A DNA stretch of 64,000 bases, taken from assembly GCA_028015205.1 (NCBI GenBank), contig CM051520.1, positions 32,417,528 to 32,481,527 of the forward strand, written 5' to 3'. The position numbers were made by a program, and so were the translations under genes. This stretch comes from Mytilisepta virgata. Taxonomy: Eukaryota; Mollusca; Bivalvia; Mytilida; Mytilidae. Below are positions 1 through 10,753 of the stretch, piece after piece (position 1 is the stretch's first letter; the number at the start of each line of letters is the position of its first letter). The notes under the pieces are model-generated. The model saw only the letters and a program-made list of their open reading frames with translations. It ran no database searches and had not been told where the DNA came from.

Positions 1-905
1 AAAAGCAAGCAAAGAAGGAAAATTGATTAGAATCGAATTTTACTCAGTTCAAGCGTTTTGCAAATTTAAAGTGCAAGTTTTAGAAAAATTCCGCAACGAT
101 AGTATAATCATTACCCCTAGATAAGAAAGTTTTGATGTGTTTTATCAATCAATTCAAAAAGGTATTGATAAGGGTTCCAAAAATAATTTGATCTTAGCGA
201 TCCTTGGTTGTCAGCTGTCTTTTTATATGTGGAGGCACAATCGATGTGGTTGGAGTCCTAAAACCACAAAGTCGTAATTAGAAAGTGACACGTCATTGGC
301 ATACATTTCAAAAATGATTGTAAGACGAAATGGGATGTTTTTTTCATACAGAAAAGTAATTACATAACAAACAAAATAAAGATATTCAATGTTTACAAAT
401 TTACAAATTATTCGATCAGTTCGTATTTGCCATTGAAACATTTCATGTTGATGTGAACAAAACAGTCTTTCACCTGCTAAACATGTTTATTACAATTTGA
501 CGAAATATGTATTATTATTTGTTTAATTTGTTATGCCAACGTTGACACATGATTGAGATCTTGCACAGGTAGATCGTTGGTGTTCTTAAATAAATACCTC
601 CAAATTGACACCTTCTTGTGTTCTAGGCGACAGTAAACTACACTGTAATAAAATTTTTCAACATGAGATCCAATGAAGTAAAATTAATAATATGAACACC
701 TTTATTGGAAATAGACATATTTCCAATATTTCAAAATATGTATTATGATTCAGAAACCACTTACTCTTGATCGTGGGGAAACCTCAAATTATGTTTTTTT
801 TTGGTAAGTTTTCTACAACGTTGGACGATTGTGTATTATTTGTATGATCTACTTAATTAATTGAAATATTAAAATTAGTTTAATGAGTTTTTATGACACA
901 TTCAC
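1..905. other. AT-rich stretch without recognisable gene
   Basis: I see no coding region, RNA gene or recognisable repeat here. Short reading frames are present, but none has a domain, a codon pattern or splice sites that would support it. Confidence 0.5.
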
Positions 906-1486
906 CTTGACACAATGCTGTGGACCACTCGGACCGTACTCGGCCCGTGTCATCGGACGGTCACCCATCGGACAACTCGGACCGTGAAGTAATAATACTG
1001 ATAATGATGAACTTAATATTGTGGATCGGATCATCGGACAGTCTTGGCCTCTTTGTGAAACACACCATATTCGAACGATTATTCACACATTTAATTACAA
1101 CTGGTGAGTTTTTACAAGTTAAGTATTTTTATTAATTATGCTAATTACCAAACAATCAGTCAGTCAATTATATGTGATCGATAATTAAGACTTAGTCTAA
1201 ATTAATTAATTATGATTATACCTTCTTTCTGCTAAAAAATGTAAAATAAATCATAAATAGAGAAAAAAATAGTTATACAAGTACACGGGCCGAGTAGTCT
1301 GATTAGCAGATCCGACTACTATCCGTGTAGTCTTGTAATATGACAATCCTAGTACGGGACGAGTTGTCCGATGAGAAGATTGAAATACGGGATGAGTTGT
1401 CCGATGAGGCGGTCCGAGTTGTCCGATGACACGGGCCGAGTAAGATCCGAGTGGTCCTGGGCCGAGTTGTCCGCGGCCGATATGTT
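906..1486. mobile_element. MITE-like inverted repeat with CGGACAACTCGG motifs
   Basis: The left arm (~915-990) and the right arm (~1400-1485) are inverted copies of each other. Both contain 'GGACCACTCGGA', 'ACTCGGCCCGTGTCATCGGA' and repeated 'CATCGGACAACTCGG'. The right arm carries several extra copies of the motif, down to ~1280. The middle is AT-rich and has no transposase. This layout fits a small non-autonomous DNA element with subterminal repeats. I could not fix the exact ends or a target duplication, and the short frames inside are by-products of the repeat. Confidence 0.55.
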
Positions 1487-1699
1487 TGCTATTCATACTA
1501 TTTAGCATCACTTGTGTATTTTTTTCTAATTAAAATTTATCTTTACATATGCATATATTTGGTTAACGTTGTTTACCGAAGTTGGAATCAATGACCGACA
1601 TGGATTGACTTGTGATATAATCGTTATAATTTTAAAATATTGGCCTGTTTATACAATATAATGGCCATAAGTAAATGGTAGGATGCCGTAGAAAATCTT

Positions 1700-2450
1700 A
1701 TTTTTGAGATAGATTTTTTGGGTGATGACGTCACCACCTACATATTTGATGGCCGACTTTGTAGTACTTAATTCATTTCATAAAAAGCATAAATAACTAC
1801 TGGGCCAGAGACTTTTAAACTTTACCTGAATGTTTCTAAGGGTATCTAGTTCAAAAACTATATCCGGGGTTTTGATAAATCATTAAACATGGCTGTTGTT
1901 GCTACAAATAGAACATAAAGGTGAAATGCAGTTTTTGGCTTATAACTAAAAAAACTAAAGGTTTAGAGCGAAACCGAAACACAGTAGAAATATTCATTAG
2001 GTCAAGCTCAACCAGCCATGAAATTTTCAGGCGAATCGGTCAACCCTTTGTTGGGTTACTGCCCCTGAATTGTTAATTTTAAGAAATTTTTGCAGTTTTA
2101 GGCTATTATCTTTAATATTATCATAGATAGAGAGAAAGTGTAAATGGCAAAAGTGTTCAGCAAAGTAAGATCTAAAAATAAGTCAACATGACCAAAATGG
2201 TCAATTGACCCCTTAAGGAGTTATCGTCTTTGAAAGACAAATTTTTCACAATTTTCTTGTTAGTCATTTTCAACTGAACTTTTCGCCGTTTTTACCGTAA
2301 AGACAAACTGTAAACAGCAAAAATGTTTAGCAAAGTAAGATCTACAAATAATTCAACATGACTAAAATTATCAATTGACCTCTTATAGGAGTTTTTGCCC
2401 TTGAGAGATTATTTACATGTAGCAGTAATCAGTAAAACTAATTGTCTGAC
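1700..2450 (+). repeat. Dispersed repeat, relative of the 60.3-60.8 kb segment
   Basis: This stretch matches 60300-60780 in order and orientation. Shared strings include 'GGTCAACCCTTTGTTGG', 'TTGCCCCTGAATT', 'GTAAGATCTA' and 'CAACATGACCAAAAT'. Parts of it repeat internally: 'AGCAAAGTAAGATCTA' occurs near 2160 and near 2330. At 60 kb the same sequence forms the front half of a Helitron-like element, so this is probably a fragment of that family without its tail. Confidence 0.6.
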
Positions 2451-2989
2451 ATATTGTCACAGTAGGTTAGAGCATAATTTGAAATAAATTAAATGGTAGC
2501 TGTACAAGTTAAATGGAGGGTCAAGGTCACTGAAAAAGTCCATAGCAACGGATTAAAAAGTCCCGAGCAATAATATATATTTAGATTCAGGACCATATGA
2601 TATAGCTGTACAAGTCAATATTGAGGCTCAAGGGCCAAGGTAATTGAAAACATCCCTAGCAACTGATGGAAAAATCCCTAGGAAGTAGATGTATTTGGCT
2701 CCGGGACCCTACAATTTACCTGTTCCAGGTCAAAATGGAAGGTTCAATATATTGTAATTTCTTTTTTCGAGCCAGTTGAGGCGTCTAAATCAAACTAAAT
2801 TGACCTCAATCATACTGTATGGTAAAACAGAGGAAATGATTGCAGAATATAGCAAAATAAAATATAACGAAATAAAATTTATACTCAAGACTTCACCAAA
2901 GTCATAATTTCTTCTGTTACCTTTTTTAACATCGGACTCGGACATCCTTTGAACTGAATGTTATTGTGAGTATCGCTGTGTTTTTATTC

Positions 2990-3290
2990 CACATTGGCTA
3001 GAGGTATAGGAGGAGGTTTGAGATGTCACAAAACAGTTTAACCCCGCCGCATTTTTGAGTCTGTAACAAGTCAAGAACCTCTAGCCTTTTTAGTCTTGTG
3101 TGTTTTTTGAATTTTGGTTCATTTGTATGTACATTTCGCTGAACTAGTATGGATTATTGCTTAGGCGCCAGGTGAAGCCCGCCTCCGGGTGCAGGATTTT
3201 CTCGCTGCGTTGAAGACCCATTGGGCTGTTTTCTACTCTTTGGTCGGGTTGATGTCTCTTTGACACATTCCCCGTCCCCATTCTCTATTC
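2990..3290 (+). repeat. Abundant retroelement 3'-tail-like repeat
   Basis: It contains 'GTTTAACCCCGCCGCA', followed by text ending in 'TCTTTGACACATTCCCC'. The first motif recurs at ~45025 and ~59090 in diverged form, in each case next to reverse-transcriptase debris or loose AT-rich sequence. I recognise it as a very common bivalve repeat of retroelement 3'-end type. No coding potential is claimed. Confidence 0.5.
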
Positions 3291-3639
3291 TGCTATAGCT
3301 CTGATATTTTCCGGATATTTCTTAATCTCAAAACACTAAGCTGTCATGGTCAATAACAGCTGTAAACTGCAAGAATAACTCTAACCTGTCCCATTTGTGA
3401 TATTGAAACTTCCTATCGACTAATCTATTGTGATGACAACCGTAAAGGTTTTGGAGAAATGAATGTAACAAGGAAAACGACAGAATTGCATATAAAAGAG
3501 ATTGTGTACTGAAAATTCAGAAGGATGTTAATATATTTATTTCAGAATTTCGGGTTACATTTGTTTGTAAACACTGAATATTTGCTGATTGCTTTAGAAT
3601 TTGTAATAAAAACTTAACGAGTACCTCCCCCTTGCATAG

Positions 3640-3830
3640 CTCTGTCCTTAGATGGTTTTGGATTTATCTATTTTGGTCATTTTTGAATTTATTAATTTGC
3701 TCTTCAACATTTTGGATTGTTATTTTGGTTTTCAACATTTTAGGCCTCGAGGACAACTGGTGAGTCGTAAATCGACGAAATGTGCAGATCTTTGTATGAA
3801 AGAATTGTATTTCAAAAACAAACAATAAGT
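3640..3830 (+). repeat. Dispersed 'ATCGACGAAATG' repeat, copy 1
   Basis: The core is 'TTTTAGGCCTCGAGGACA' followed by 'GAGTCGTAAATCGACGAAAT'. Related copies lie at ~6390-6480 (-), ~7135-7215 (-), ~43600-43740 (+), ~45410-45580 (+), ~45720-45870 (+) and ~62310-62400 (-). The family is non-coding and interspersed. Confidence 0.6.
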
Positions 3831-4467
3831 TTACATACATTATTAAGGGAAAAACCATTTCAATATTGTATTAATTTGGTTAAATTTAAATATTAAATCT
3901 ATTCTTAAATTGTTTTGTCAGTTGTTGACAATAAGTGATCTGAAGAAGGGTTAACAATGATAAAGCAAGAAACCACATTCAACTGCTCATTAAGATGGCC
4001 GTAACAATGTTCATGCAGACAAAACATAACAAACATACCATAAGGAATCAGGATAGTTTGACTATGATTGACTCATAAAAGGTGATGGGTTTAATGTGTT
4101 CAAAGTTAAAAATGATTGCATTACATTTCATATTTTCCAGCTTCTGACATTTAAATACCCGGCTCCGCCTTTCATGTAAAATTCTGCCCAACCAAATTTC
4201 AAATGAAGTGTGGTATAATTATTTATCAATAAAGCATTGCATAAATACTATGTTTAATTCCTTACGATCTCATTCCTGTCTGAAGCAAGCTTTATTATCT
4301 TATTGCAATGTACAGGTGTGACGAATGGAAGATTAAAAGTATTGATAGAATTGGATTATACATATATTCAATTTACGTGTAATCCATACTACTGTCAGTT
4401 GAAATTTGGATAAGATTTTGGCAATTTTTTTTTCTACTTGACTATTATTATTTAAGACTAAAAACAG

Positions 4468-4515
4468 AAGACGTCGCTACCCAAACACCATTGGCAACTG
4501 TCGATAGTGACACTG
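4468..4515 (+). CDS. Candidate microexon A (48 bp, phase 1-1)
   Basis: A 48-bp block lies between a 3' splice-like site (AAAAACAG, with a T-rich run ~35 bp upstream) and a strong 5' splice site (ACTG/GTAAGT). Read with one nucleotide carried from an upstream exon, it encodes (E)DVATQTPLATVDSDT and leaves one G. Its phase matches the next candidate exon at 5814. No family is recognised. The acceptor is weak, so the call rests on the phase agreement with its neighbours and on the donor. Confidence 0.35.
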
Positions 4516-4764
4516 GTAAGTAATTAATTATTAAGTTAAACTCCCTAGCTGTAAAGCCACAGTACAAAAATGTAGACGTCATTCATGCCATTATAGTTGA
4601 TCACTGGATTACGAATAAGCAATGTTTAGCTTGCCCATTTATTTTGTATGTTTATCCTAAGGGATGCTGTGGTCATTTAAACCAATAAAATTATATACAT
4701 CCAACTGAAATTCAAAACAGTACTTATTCGTGATATATTTCGATCAAATCTTTGCATTGGACCT

Positions 4765-5021
4765 CTGATTTGTTTGTTTAGTTGGGGTTTTCAGCACATT
4801 TGGCTAATTCGCGGCGGTCCGTTTTTATTGGTAGAGGAAGCCAGAGTACCCTGGGAGAACCACGACCTTCGGTAGGAAAATTGGCAATCCTTGTCAATTA
4901 AGGTGAGAGTCGAACACACCACGCCACAGATGAGATTCGAACTCACAACAGCAGTGTTGACAGGCTAGTGATCATTAGTAGTCATGACGAACTACATAGA
5001 TCACTCGGCCACCGAGGCCCC
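4765..5021 (-). mobile_element. tRNA-derived SINE with 10-bp target duplication
   Basis: On the - strand the element starts with a tRNA-like head: box A 'TGGCCGAGTGATC' and box B 'GAGTTCGAATCTC'. A conserved body follows ('AATTGACAAGGATTGCCAA'), then 'CCAATAAAAACGGACCGCCG'. A perfect 10-bp repeat 'CATTGGACCT' flanks it at 4755-4764 and 5022-5031, as expected for a target-site duplication. A second, + strand member is at 55477-55675. The head is not a functional tRNA gene, because it does not fold as a full cloverleaf. Confidence 0.85.
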
Positions 5022-5184
5022 CATTGGACCTATGAAGAAATATGAAAGATGTTTCTCTGTGTCTGAAATTTAAAATTATTAAAATGAATCCACTGATGAA
5101 GCAACGTCCCCATCCTGTAATATTACGTTATCACTAAGACATACACAAGTTTCATACGTGCTTAAAACTGTTAGTTTTATATTA

Positions 5185-5690
5185 TCTGGAAATAAGACGT
5201 GTGGTTTTTCTAAACCACATATGGGTGAAAATTAGTTTCTTACTGTATAACATGCCTTTCATATAAATATGATTGAGTACAGTATAAAGAGGACAAATAT
5301 ACCTAAGAAGCAAACCAAAAACGCAATCCAGTAGACATATAAATCCGGGAAGACAAATCAAATCACAAGCGCAACAAATAAACAATGAATACTAAAAAAC
5401 AATGAACAACACTCCTATAAAAATCAGCAGTTAAGTCATGTTCTAGAAGGGTAAGTACTTCTTGTGCCGTATACGCCACCCGTTTTGAAGTCCGGCAGTT
5501 GCCACAAATCAGTTGGGTTACATGGAATGTTACGGCAGTTGGCACAGATCCTACATCATCTTCGATATTAGAACACTGTAACGGGCGATCAATTTGTGAT
5601 GACGACTGTAAAATTTCCCAAGTGATGACATCAACCTCTCCATGATAAAACCCTTGTTAAGCAGCTTTTGTGACAGCAGTAATCCTCTTT
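5185..5690 (-). repeat. Retroelement-derived repeat, inverted relative of 43.06-43.47 kb
   Basis: Read on the - strand, the order of segments matches 43060-43470 on +: 'ATGACATCA' near a GGGTTTTATCA-type start, 'GTGCCGTATAC', 'TTTTTATAGGAGT', 'GTTCATTG' and 'TTTTTGGTTTGCTTCTTA'. Both contain short frames rich in hydrophobic residues, but both are interrupted. I treat them as decayed 3' portions of one transposable-element family. Confidence 0.5.
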
Positions 5691-5813
5691 ATCGAATGTC
5701 ATGGTTACTCACGCATGCCTTTTAATAACACAGTTTATTGTAAAATATCAGAGATGTACCCATTTATAGTGAAAACACGGGTAAATTTATAGTGTAATCG
5801 AAATTTGTTGCAG

Positions 5814-5864
5814 TTTTACGTGATGGAAAAGTGGCACCCTGGAGTAAGATTATGTTAACTGCAG
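5814..5864 (+). CDS. Candidate microexon B (51 bp, phase 1-1)
   Basis: It is bounded by TTTGTTGCAG at 5804-5813 and by the donor GCAG/GTAATG at 5865. In phase 1 (first codon completed by the G left from exon A) it encodes VLRDGKVAPWSKIMLTA and leaves a G. Its length is a multiple of three, so it can be included or skipped without breaking frame. The peptide looks coding-like, but I recognise no family. It would lie just before the membrane segment encoded by 6163-6225. Confidence 0.4.
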
Positions 5865-6115
5865 GTAATGTTTTCATTTATATCATATCCTGTAAAAATC
5901 AAAGCATATCAAAGATTTCAAGTTTAAAAAGCATGATTATGAAACAATACTTCTAGTTATCGTGAAAGCAATATAACAAATACTACAGTAGTTCTATATT
6001 TTATAATGAAGATTGATTTCACATTCACTATTTAAGTAGTCATATGAACAATAAACAATGGCTCTTTAAAAAATGTCAATTGGCCGAATATAATTTAAGG
6101 ACCTAACAAATTTTA

Positions 6116-6184
6116 CTTTTTATTGCAGTATTCCTCATAATGTTGAAAACTTTTTATTGCAGTATCCCTCATTATGTTGATAAT
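6116..6184 (+). repeat. 34-bp tandem duplication covering a splice acceptor
   Basis: The segment 'CTTTTTATTGCAGTATTCCT' and what follows is repeated at once with a few changes (~6116-6149 and ~6150-6184). Both copies carry TTTTTATTGCAG. Use of the first acceptor (exon from 6129, 97 bp) would shift frame and reach a stop. Use of the second (from 6163) keeps phase 1. Confidence 0.6.
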
Positions 6185-6225
6185 CATTCCACCGCTTCGA
6201 TATTTAATCAAGTACATATTAAATA
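6163..6225 (+). CDS. Candidate microexon C (63 bp, phase 1-1), membrane segment
   Basis: It is bounded by TTTTTATTGCAG (ending at 6162) and the donor ATA/GTAAGT at 6226. With the G from exon B it reads V followed by SLIMLIIIPPLRYLIKYILN, a hydrophobic stretch that could span a membrane, and it leaves an A. If it is spliced to an array exon, the joining codon is AGA. The frame also stays open past the donor to a TAA at ~6330, so it could instead be a terminal exon. Evidence is limited to sites, phase and peptide character. Confidence 0.4.
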
Positions 6226-6389
6226 GTAAGTATATAATGTTCTTTTTTAGGTCTACCTTTATATCTAGTCAAATATTCCTCTCGCATCACATAGCCCCAG
6301 CCGTTTCTTCAATGGACCGTTTAACATAAAACTAATCGCATAATTTTTGTATCCATCATAGAAATATTCAATTACATGTATCTTTAACA

Positions 6390-6480
6390 TCACAAACATC
6401 TTGTTACCGTTTTTGATGCAAATGTCGTAGATTTACGACTCATCAGCTGTGTCCAAGGCCTACAATGTTGGAGAAAATTA
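6390..6480 (-). repeat. Dispersed 'ATCGACGAAATG' family, copy on -
   Basis: Reverse complement of the 3640-3830 family: 'GTAGATTTACGACTCATCAG' followed by 'TGTCCAAGGCCTACAATGTT'. It has no coding role. Confidence 0.5.
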
Positions 6481-7134
6481 AAAATGTCAAAATGACCAAA
6501 AGCGGTAAAGCAATTCTGTATTAACCGTTGCCCTTGACTTCTGCATTGACATACATTGTAGTTTTTAATTTTATTCACAAAGTGTTTAATAAAAACTGTC
6601 AGTACTTTAAGTGGTTAATTTCTTACTTCGATACGACACCTCTTCCTAATTCTTGATCAGCCCACTTTCCTATAGATTCAGTAATCTTTTATGGAACTTT
6701 CAAACCTTAAGAACGCAAATTGGAAGGTATGAATTCGATTTCAAAGTCTGATGCTTCATAATTCCCAGATTAATCATCATAGCAACTTTTTTCATCAATT
6801 CCCTGGTAATTTTTTGTTATTTCTCGTGCTGGGTTTTGAAGCGGACTTGACTGACGAATACCTGCTTTCATATCTCTAGAAAGTCTACACGGGCTGTTGT
6901 ATCAACGTCTGGATCAGACTCCATTATTTGTACATGTGCCATCCTCTTAATGTACAAATTCTTCATCATCAGTAAGCAGACAGTCTTCGCCATTATAATA
7001 CCTTGACTATACATATTTTATACATCTATTCTACACATTAAATTCTTAAAAAGTCAGTTTGACGTCAGAGGAATCTCTGACTATTTTACACTAAATTTCT
7101 GTTTTCATTCATATAACACAGTACAAAAATATTT

Positions 7135-7215
7135 GATGCACAAGATGTGTACATTTCGTCGATTTATGACTATCAGTTATGTTCAAGGCCTTAAATGTTT
7201 ATACCAATTAAAAAA
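7135..7215 (-). repeat. Dispersed 'ATCGACGAAATG' family, copy on -
   Basis: Contains 'ACATTTCGTCGATTTATGAC' and 'TTCAAGGCCTTAAATGTTTA', the reverse complement of the family core. It lies about 0.45 kb from the left end of the LTR element. Confidence 0.5.
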
Positions 7216-7654
7216 TAATCAAATAATTTGAAGAGAACATCCAAAAATGACAATGACCAACACTACTGACAGAATCAATGACTGAAAATGACAAAATTCA
7301 GTCGTTTTGTAACTGTAGATGACATTTTTTAACTGTTACTGACTGCAAAAATAGTTGCAAATGACTGCATATAATGTGCTATGGTTTTAATATGACTACC
7401 TCATCCATTTATAGCGTTGGGACAGACACATTTTAACTGACACATTGCTTACCTGTGTTGTGGCAGTGGATATCTATTTTTGAAAACGTTTGTTCTCATT
7501 GGCACAAACGCAATCTGACTGGCACAGAATCCTGGGTTGTGATAGAATAATACTGAATTAACGTTTTACATGTTGTCACAGACAGATTTCGCTGTATCAA
7601 ACGTCATGGGGTGATATGTTTTAACTTTTAGGGGAGTTCAGATTCAATGAATTT

Positions 7655-8310
7655 TGTAGGCTTATGGGTCGTTGATCGTATAGTGGTAGATTACTGCTTA
7701 CTGGCTACTTGCGTTGTGTATGAAAAGACTGGTGTGGTTCCAATACTTTATTATGCAGATCATTTAACAGTAACAGACAGTGGTTAAGATGTGTACTGAA
7801 CTGATGTAAAAACCCAACTGAGCGGACTACAATGTCGCTCGTATTTATAATCTAGCCCCAAAAACCAGTTAGAACAAGATTAAATACTGCATAGAATAAT
7901 AAAATAATACGTAGAAAATATTAAACGAATATACAAAATTAGTCCTTCAAACGTCAATCACAGCATCCCAAAATGGTACTATTACTGATAGGAACCTGAC
8001 GTGTGAAACATACCTAGTCCAAATACAGTTCCAATACATCTCTATCGAAATATCATGTTAGTACATATCTATTTCCTAAATGTCAATTTTAACAAGTTTT
8101 ACAATTTGTTCCATGTTTGGTACATAGATGTTTTCTAAAGGTCAATTTTAACAAGTTTTACAATTTAATCATTGCAACAGTACTAAACTGGTATTAGCCT
8201 GTCTTAATACAACTTATTATACAATCATATTTTAATTTTAAAATTATTATCTTTCCAAATTAATTGAAATATATTTTATATACTTTGGTCACCCAGGCCA
8301 TCCCGTTACA
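7655..8310 (-). repeat. 3' LTR of the Ty3/Gypsy element
   Basis: 656 bp, the same length as the right LTR and about 99% identical by eye. On the - strand it carries TATAAATA (7842-7849) and, about 90 bp downstream, AATAAA (7747-7752), which fit a U3 promoter and an R-region poly(A) signal. The right flank of this LTR is the polypurine tract. Confidence 0.93.
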
Positions 8311-8330
8311 ATCGTCCCTTTCCGAAAGAA
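8311..8330 (-). promoter_or_regulatory. Polypurine tract
   Basis: On the - strand the bases just upstream of the 3' LTR read GAAAGGGACGAT, with further purines before them. This is the position and composition expected for the primer of plus-strand DNA synthesis in LTR retroelements. Confidence 0.6.
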
Positions 8331-8594
8331 ATAAATTACCCAATTCTTTCTTTATCAACATATGGGTGACCAGGATTACTAATCGTTATTATTATATACA
8401 TATTCAATATACATGCAACATGCACAATTATTATATTGTCTTTTCACAGTTCATTGCACAATTTTCCATCAGAAATAAAAATGTCCAAGCAAAATGTTCA
8501 TATTATTTACACATCTCGGTGACTAGGAAGGAATATCAGTCGTAATCTTGATAACCAGGATAGTATTTTTCAGTTCATTATTGTTCGTTTGTGG

Positions 8595-8757
8595 CTGCCC
8601 GCTGCCCCTGTCATAGGTTGTCCTCCTTATGGAAGAGCTTACCCGTCATTGGAACAGATCGGCGCTAGCCCTATGACTGCCCGCTGCCCCTGTCATAGGT
8701 TGTCCTCCTTATGGAAGAGCTTACCCGTCATTGGAACAGACTGGCGCTAGTCATAGT
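8595..8757 (-). repeat. Two-copy 82-bp tandem repeat in the element's 3' region
   Basis: Starting at 'CTGCCCGCTGCCCCTGTCAT' (8595), the sequence repeats at 8677 with a period of 82 and almost no change, until 'GGCGCTAG' at ~8750. It lies between the env-like frame and the polypurine tract. It has no reading frame of note and is GC-richer than its surroundings. Confidence 0.8.
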
Positions 8758-8969
8758 CGTAAATGTTTTCTTTAAACAGTTCTTTCTTCTCCTGACCAAG
8801 ATTTACACAGTTCTTTCTTCCTACGCCAGGATTTAGACTGTTCATATAATATCCATGTGACTAGCATAATGATTGATGATCAGGATATAATACGTAAATG
8901 TCCTTTTACTAACGTTCATTACTAGTGACCGAGATACTTAAAAGTTCTTGTAACATCAAGATTGTCTTT

Positions 8970-9779
8970 TCACTGAGTAGTTTTTAGTTCTTCTCGTAAA
9001 CTGGGATAAATAGATTGTTGTGGTTTTGCTTGTGGTTTCCTTATTGGATAGTTTGTTACTCTCTTCACTGAATGACCAGAATTTGATCCTTTCGATGGTG
9101 AGACTGTCTGTACTTCAGTCTCCGTGTAATCATCACGTTCGGCAATGTCTGCCGTCACCATCGGATTATCTTCTGGAACTGGGATCGGCGATGTTATGGA
9201 AGTATCATCTTGACCATATTTCTTGTCGCCAGGATTCATGGGATCGTTAACTTGACCATACTCCTTGTAGCTGCTTGGATCGGATATCGGCCGTTGTTTT
9301 TCGTCAGGCGATTGGCATGTCCAGGATGATTGGGTAGAGGTTACCATGTCGTTCAGGTTATTCAATATGGTCATATTCTCCATTGGTACCAGTCCATACT
9401 TTTCTTGTAAGTACCGTCGGGAAAGATTGACATTAGGCCTATACATCGTTGTACCAGTACCATCTTGTAATCGTGACCAGTACTTTGTACCATTACCATA
9501 TCTTGTCGTTGTACCAGAGTGACCAGGGCTACTGCTGAAGGTGACTGAAGATTCTTCATCTTGTAGTCGTGGTGCACTGGGTTGTGGTCTTGACAACTGT
9601 TGACTCACCTCCTCATTTCCCTTTTTGACTGACCTTAACCTTAACCTTAACCTTATGTAATTTAGAAGCATGCGCCTAAATTTCACAAAGATAATAATTA
9701 TTAAAATAATTGTTACTGTTCCTATTATACATATCCAATATCGAGGACTTGCAGGCATGGGTTCTTCGTTTAAATTCAT
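8970..9779 (-). pseudogene. env-like third reading frame, membrane segment and tail
   Basis: A 269-codon frame lies between pol and the 3' LTR, where env or a third ORF sits in some Ty3/Gypsy lineages. Residues ~14-32 are a strong membrane segment (start YWICII) followed by basic KFRRM, then a ~235-residue Ser/Thr/Pro-rich, charged tail. The same frame is open upstream from 10088 to 9828 after a single TAA at 9825-9827. That part has several cysteines and two Asn-X-Thr/Ser sequons, as expected for the outer part of a surface glycoprotein. Another stop (10089-10091) and a minisatellite lie before it. I infer the remains of a membrane-anchored env-like protein. I recognise no specific env family, so the name is positional. 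Confidence 0.5.
9633..9655. repeat. (CCTTAA)n short tandem repeat inside the env-like frame
   Basis: Almost four copies of CCTTAA encode alternating Arg-Leu on the - strand, just after the membrane segment. It is not the animal telomere repeat (CCCTAA). Confidence 0.8.
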
Positions 9780-10069
9780 ATTATCTATTTCTTCTTTTAG
9801 TTTATTTATAGGGATCTCTTTTATTTATTTAAGTTTCGGGGGAATTTTAGAATCATTGAAATTTGGTATGGCTGTATCAAATGTCTTCCAAAGGGTCATT
9901 ATGCCAAATGAGTATCTTCTCAAGAATTGCCTGAATACGTCCGTCATATTGAATTTACTTTCTTTATGATAATAGGGTAATAATGTCATATATGCATTAT
10001 AAGAAGAACAAGTTGAGTTAAGTCTGATGATATGTAAGGGACATTTGATGGTCCGTAATTCACATACCC

Positions 10070-10350
10070 CAGTTCCCCATGAGTGTAACTATTGTAACCT
10101 CCATTCCCCATACATGTAACCATTGTTACCCCATGTCCAATGCATGTAACCAATGTAACTGTAGTTCCCCATGGAAGTTACCATTGTAACACATTATTCA
10201 CCATACATGTAACCATTATAATCATCATTCTTAATACATGTAACCATTGTGTCCATGCATTTATAGTACCATTTTGTTCATCCTCTTTTGTTATTTGTCT
10301 GACCATTATTTTTACCAATGTAACCAATGTAACCAGTTGTAACCATTGCC
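10070..10350 (-). repeat. Degenerate minisatellite built on TGGTTACATG
   Basis: On the - strand, strings such as 'AATGGTTACATGTATGG' recur about ten times with irregular spacing. One frame would give Gly/Tyr/Asn-rich peptides, but every frame contains stops. It lies between pol and the env-like frame and may have expanded from a short coding repeat. Confidence 0.6.
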
Positions 10351-10753
10351 TCAATGGGGGTTACAAAACAAGACGCATGTAATCTGGTGCACATTTTAGG
10401 ACATATCTAGTAATTCAGATGTCGATTTTGATTTACAGGAGATACTAAAAGCCAAAGGTTTCTCGACAATGATCAACCAATGTCCATCGGTCAAGTACTG
10501 TGCCCGAGGTCTTGTAGGATAAGTGGAAATCATTATTTTACAATATTTCTTAAATTCCAGTTGCCCTTTCCATAAATAGTTGCATTAGACACATGTCATT
10601 ATTTGGTAAACATGACTTCTTATGGTGCAAAACGCTTTAAAATAAAGAGCTTTAAATGGACACTAAGAACATCTTTAGTTACACAGGGGAAATAACGGAA
10701 GGGGAGAGGTGTCCCAAAGACAAGTGTATGTTTGAACATGATCACCAACTGGT

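Noticed and set aside
4765..5021. tRNA gene (also 55477)
   Set aside because: Box A and B are present, but the sequence continues into a SINE body with target duplications and does not fold as a mature tRNA.
6129..6225. Longer version of exon C using the first acceptor
   Set aside because: It is 97 bp, shifts phase and meets a stop; the second acceptor at 6162/6163 is consistent with the neighbours.
223..8545. Scattered 60-90-codon frames in the left 8.5 kb
   Set aside because: They are expected by chance in AT-rich DNA or derive from repeats, and none has domain or splice support.
9633..9655. Telomere-like repeat
   Set aside because: The motif is CCTTAA, not CCCTAA, is only 23 bp long, and lies inside a retrotransposon frame.
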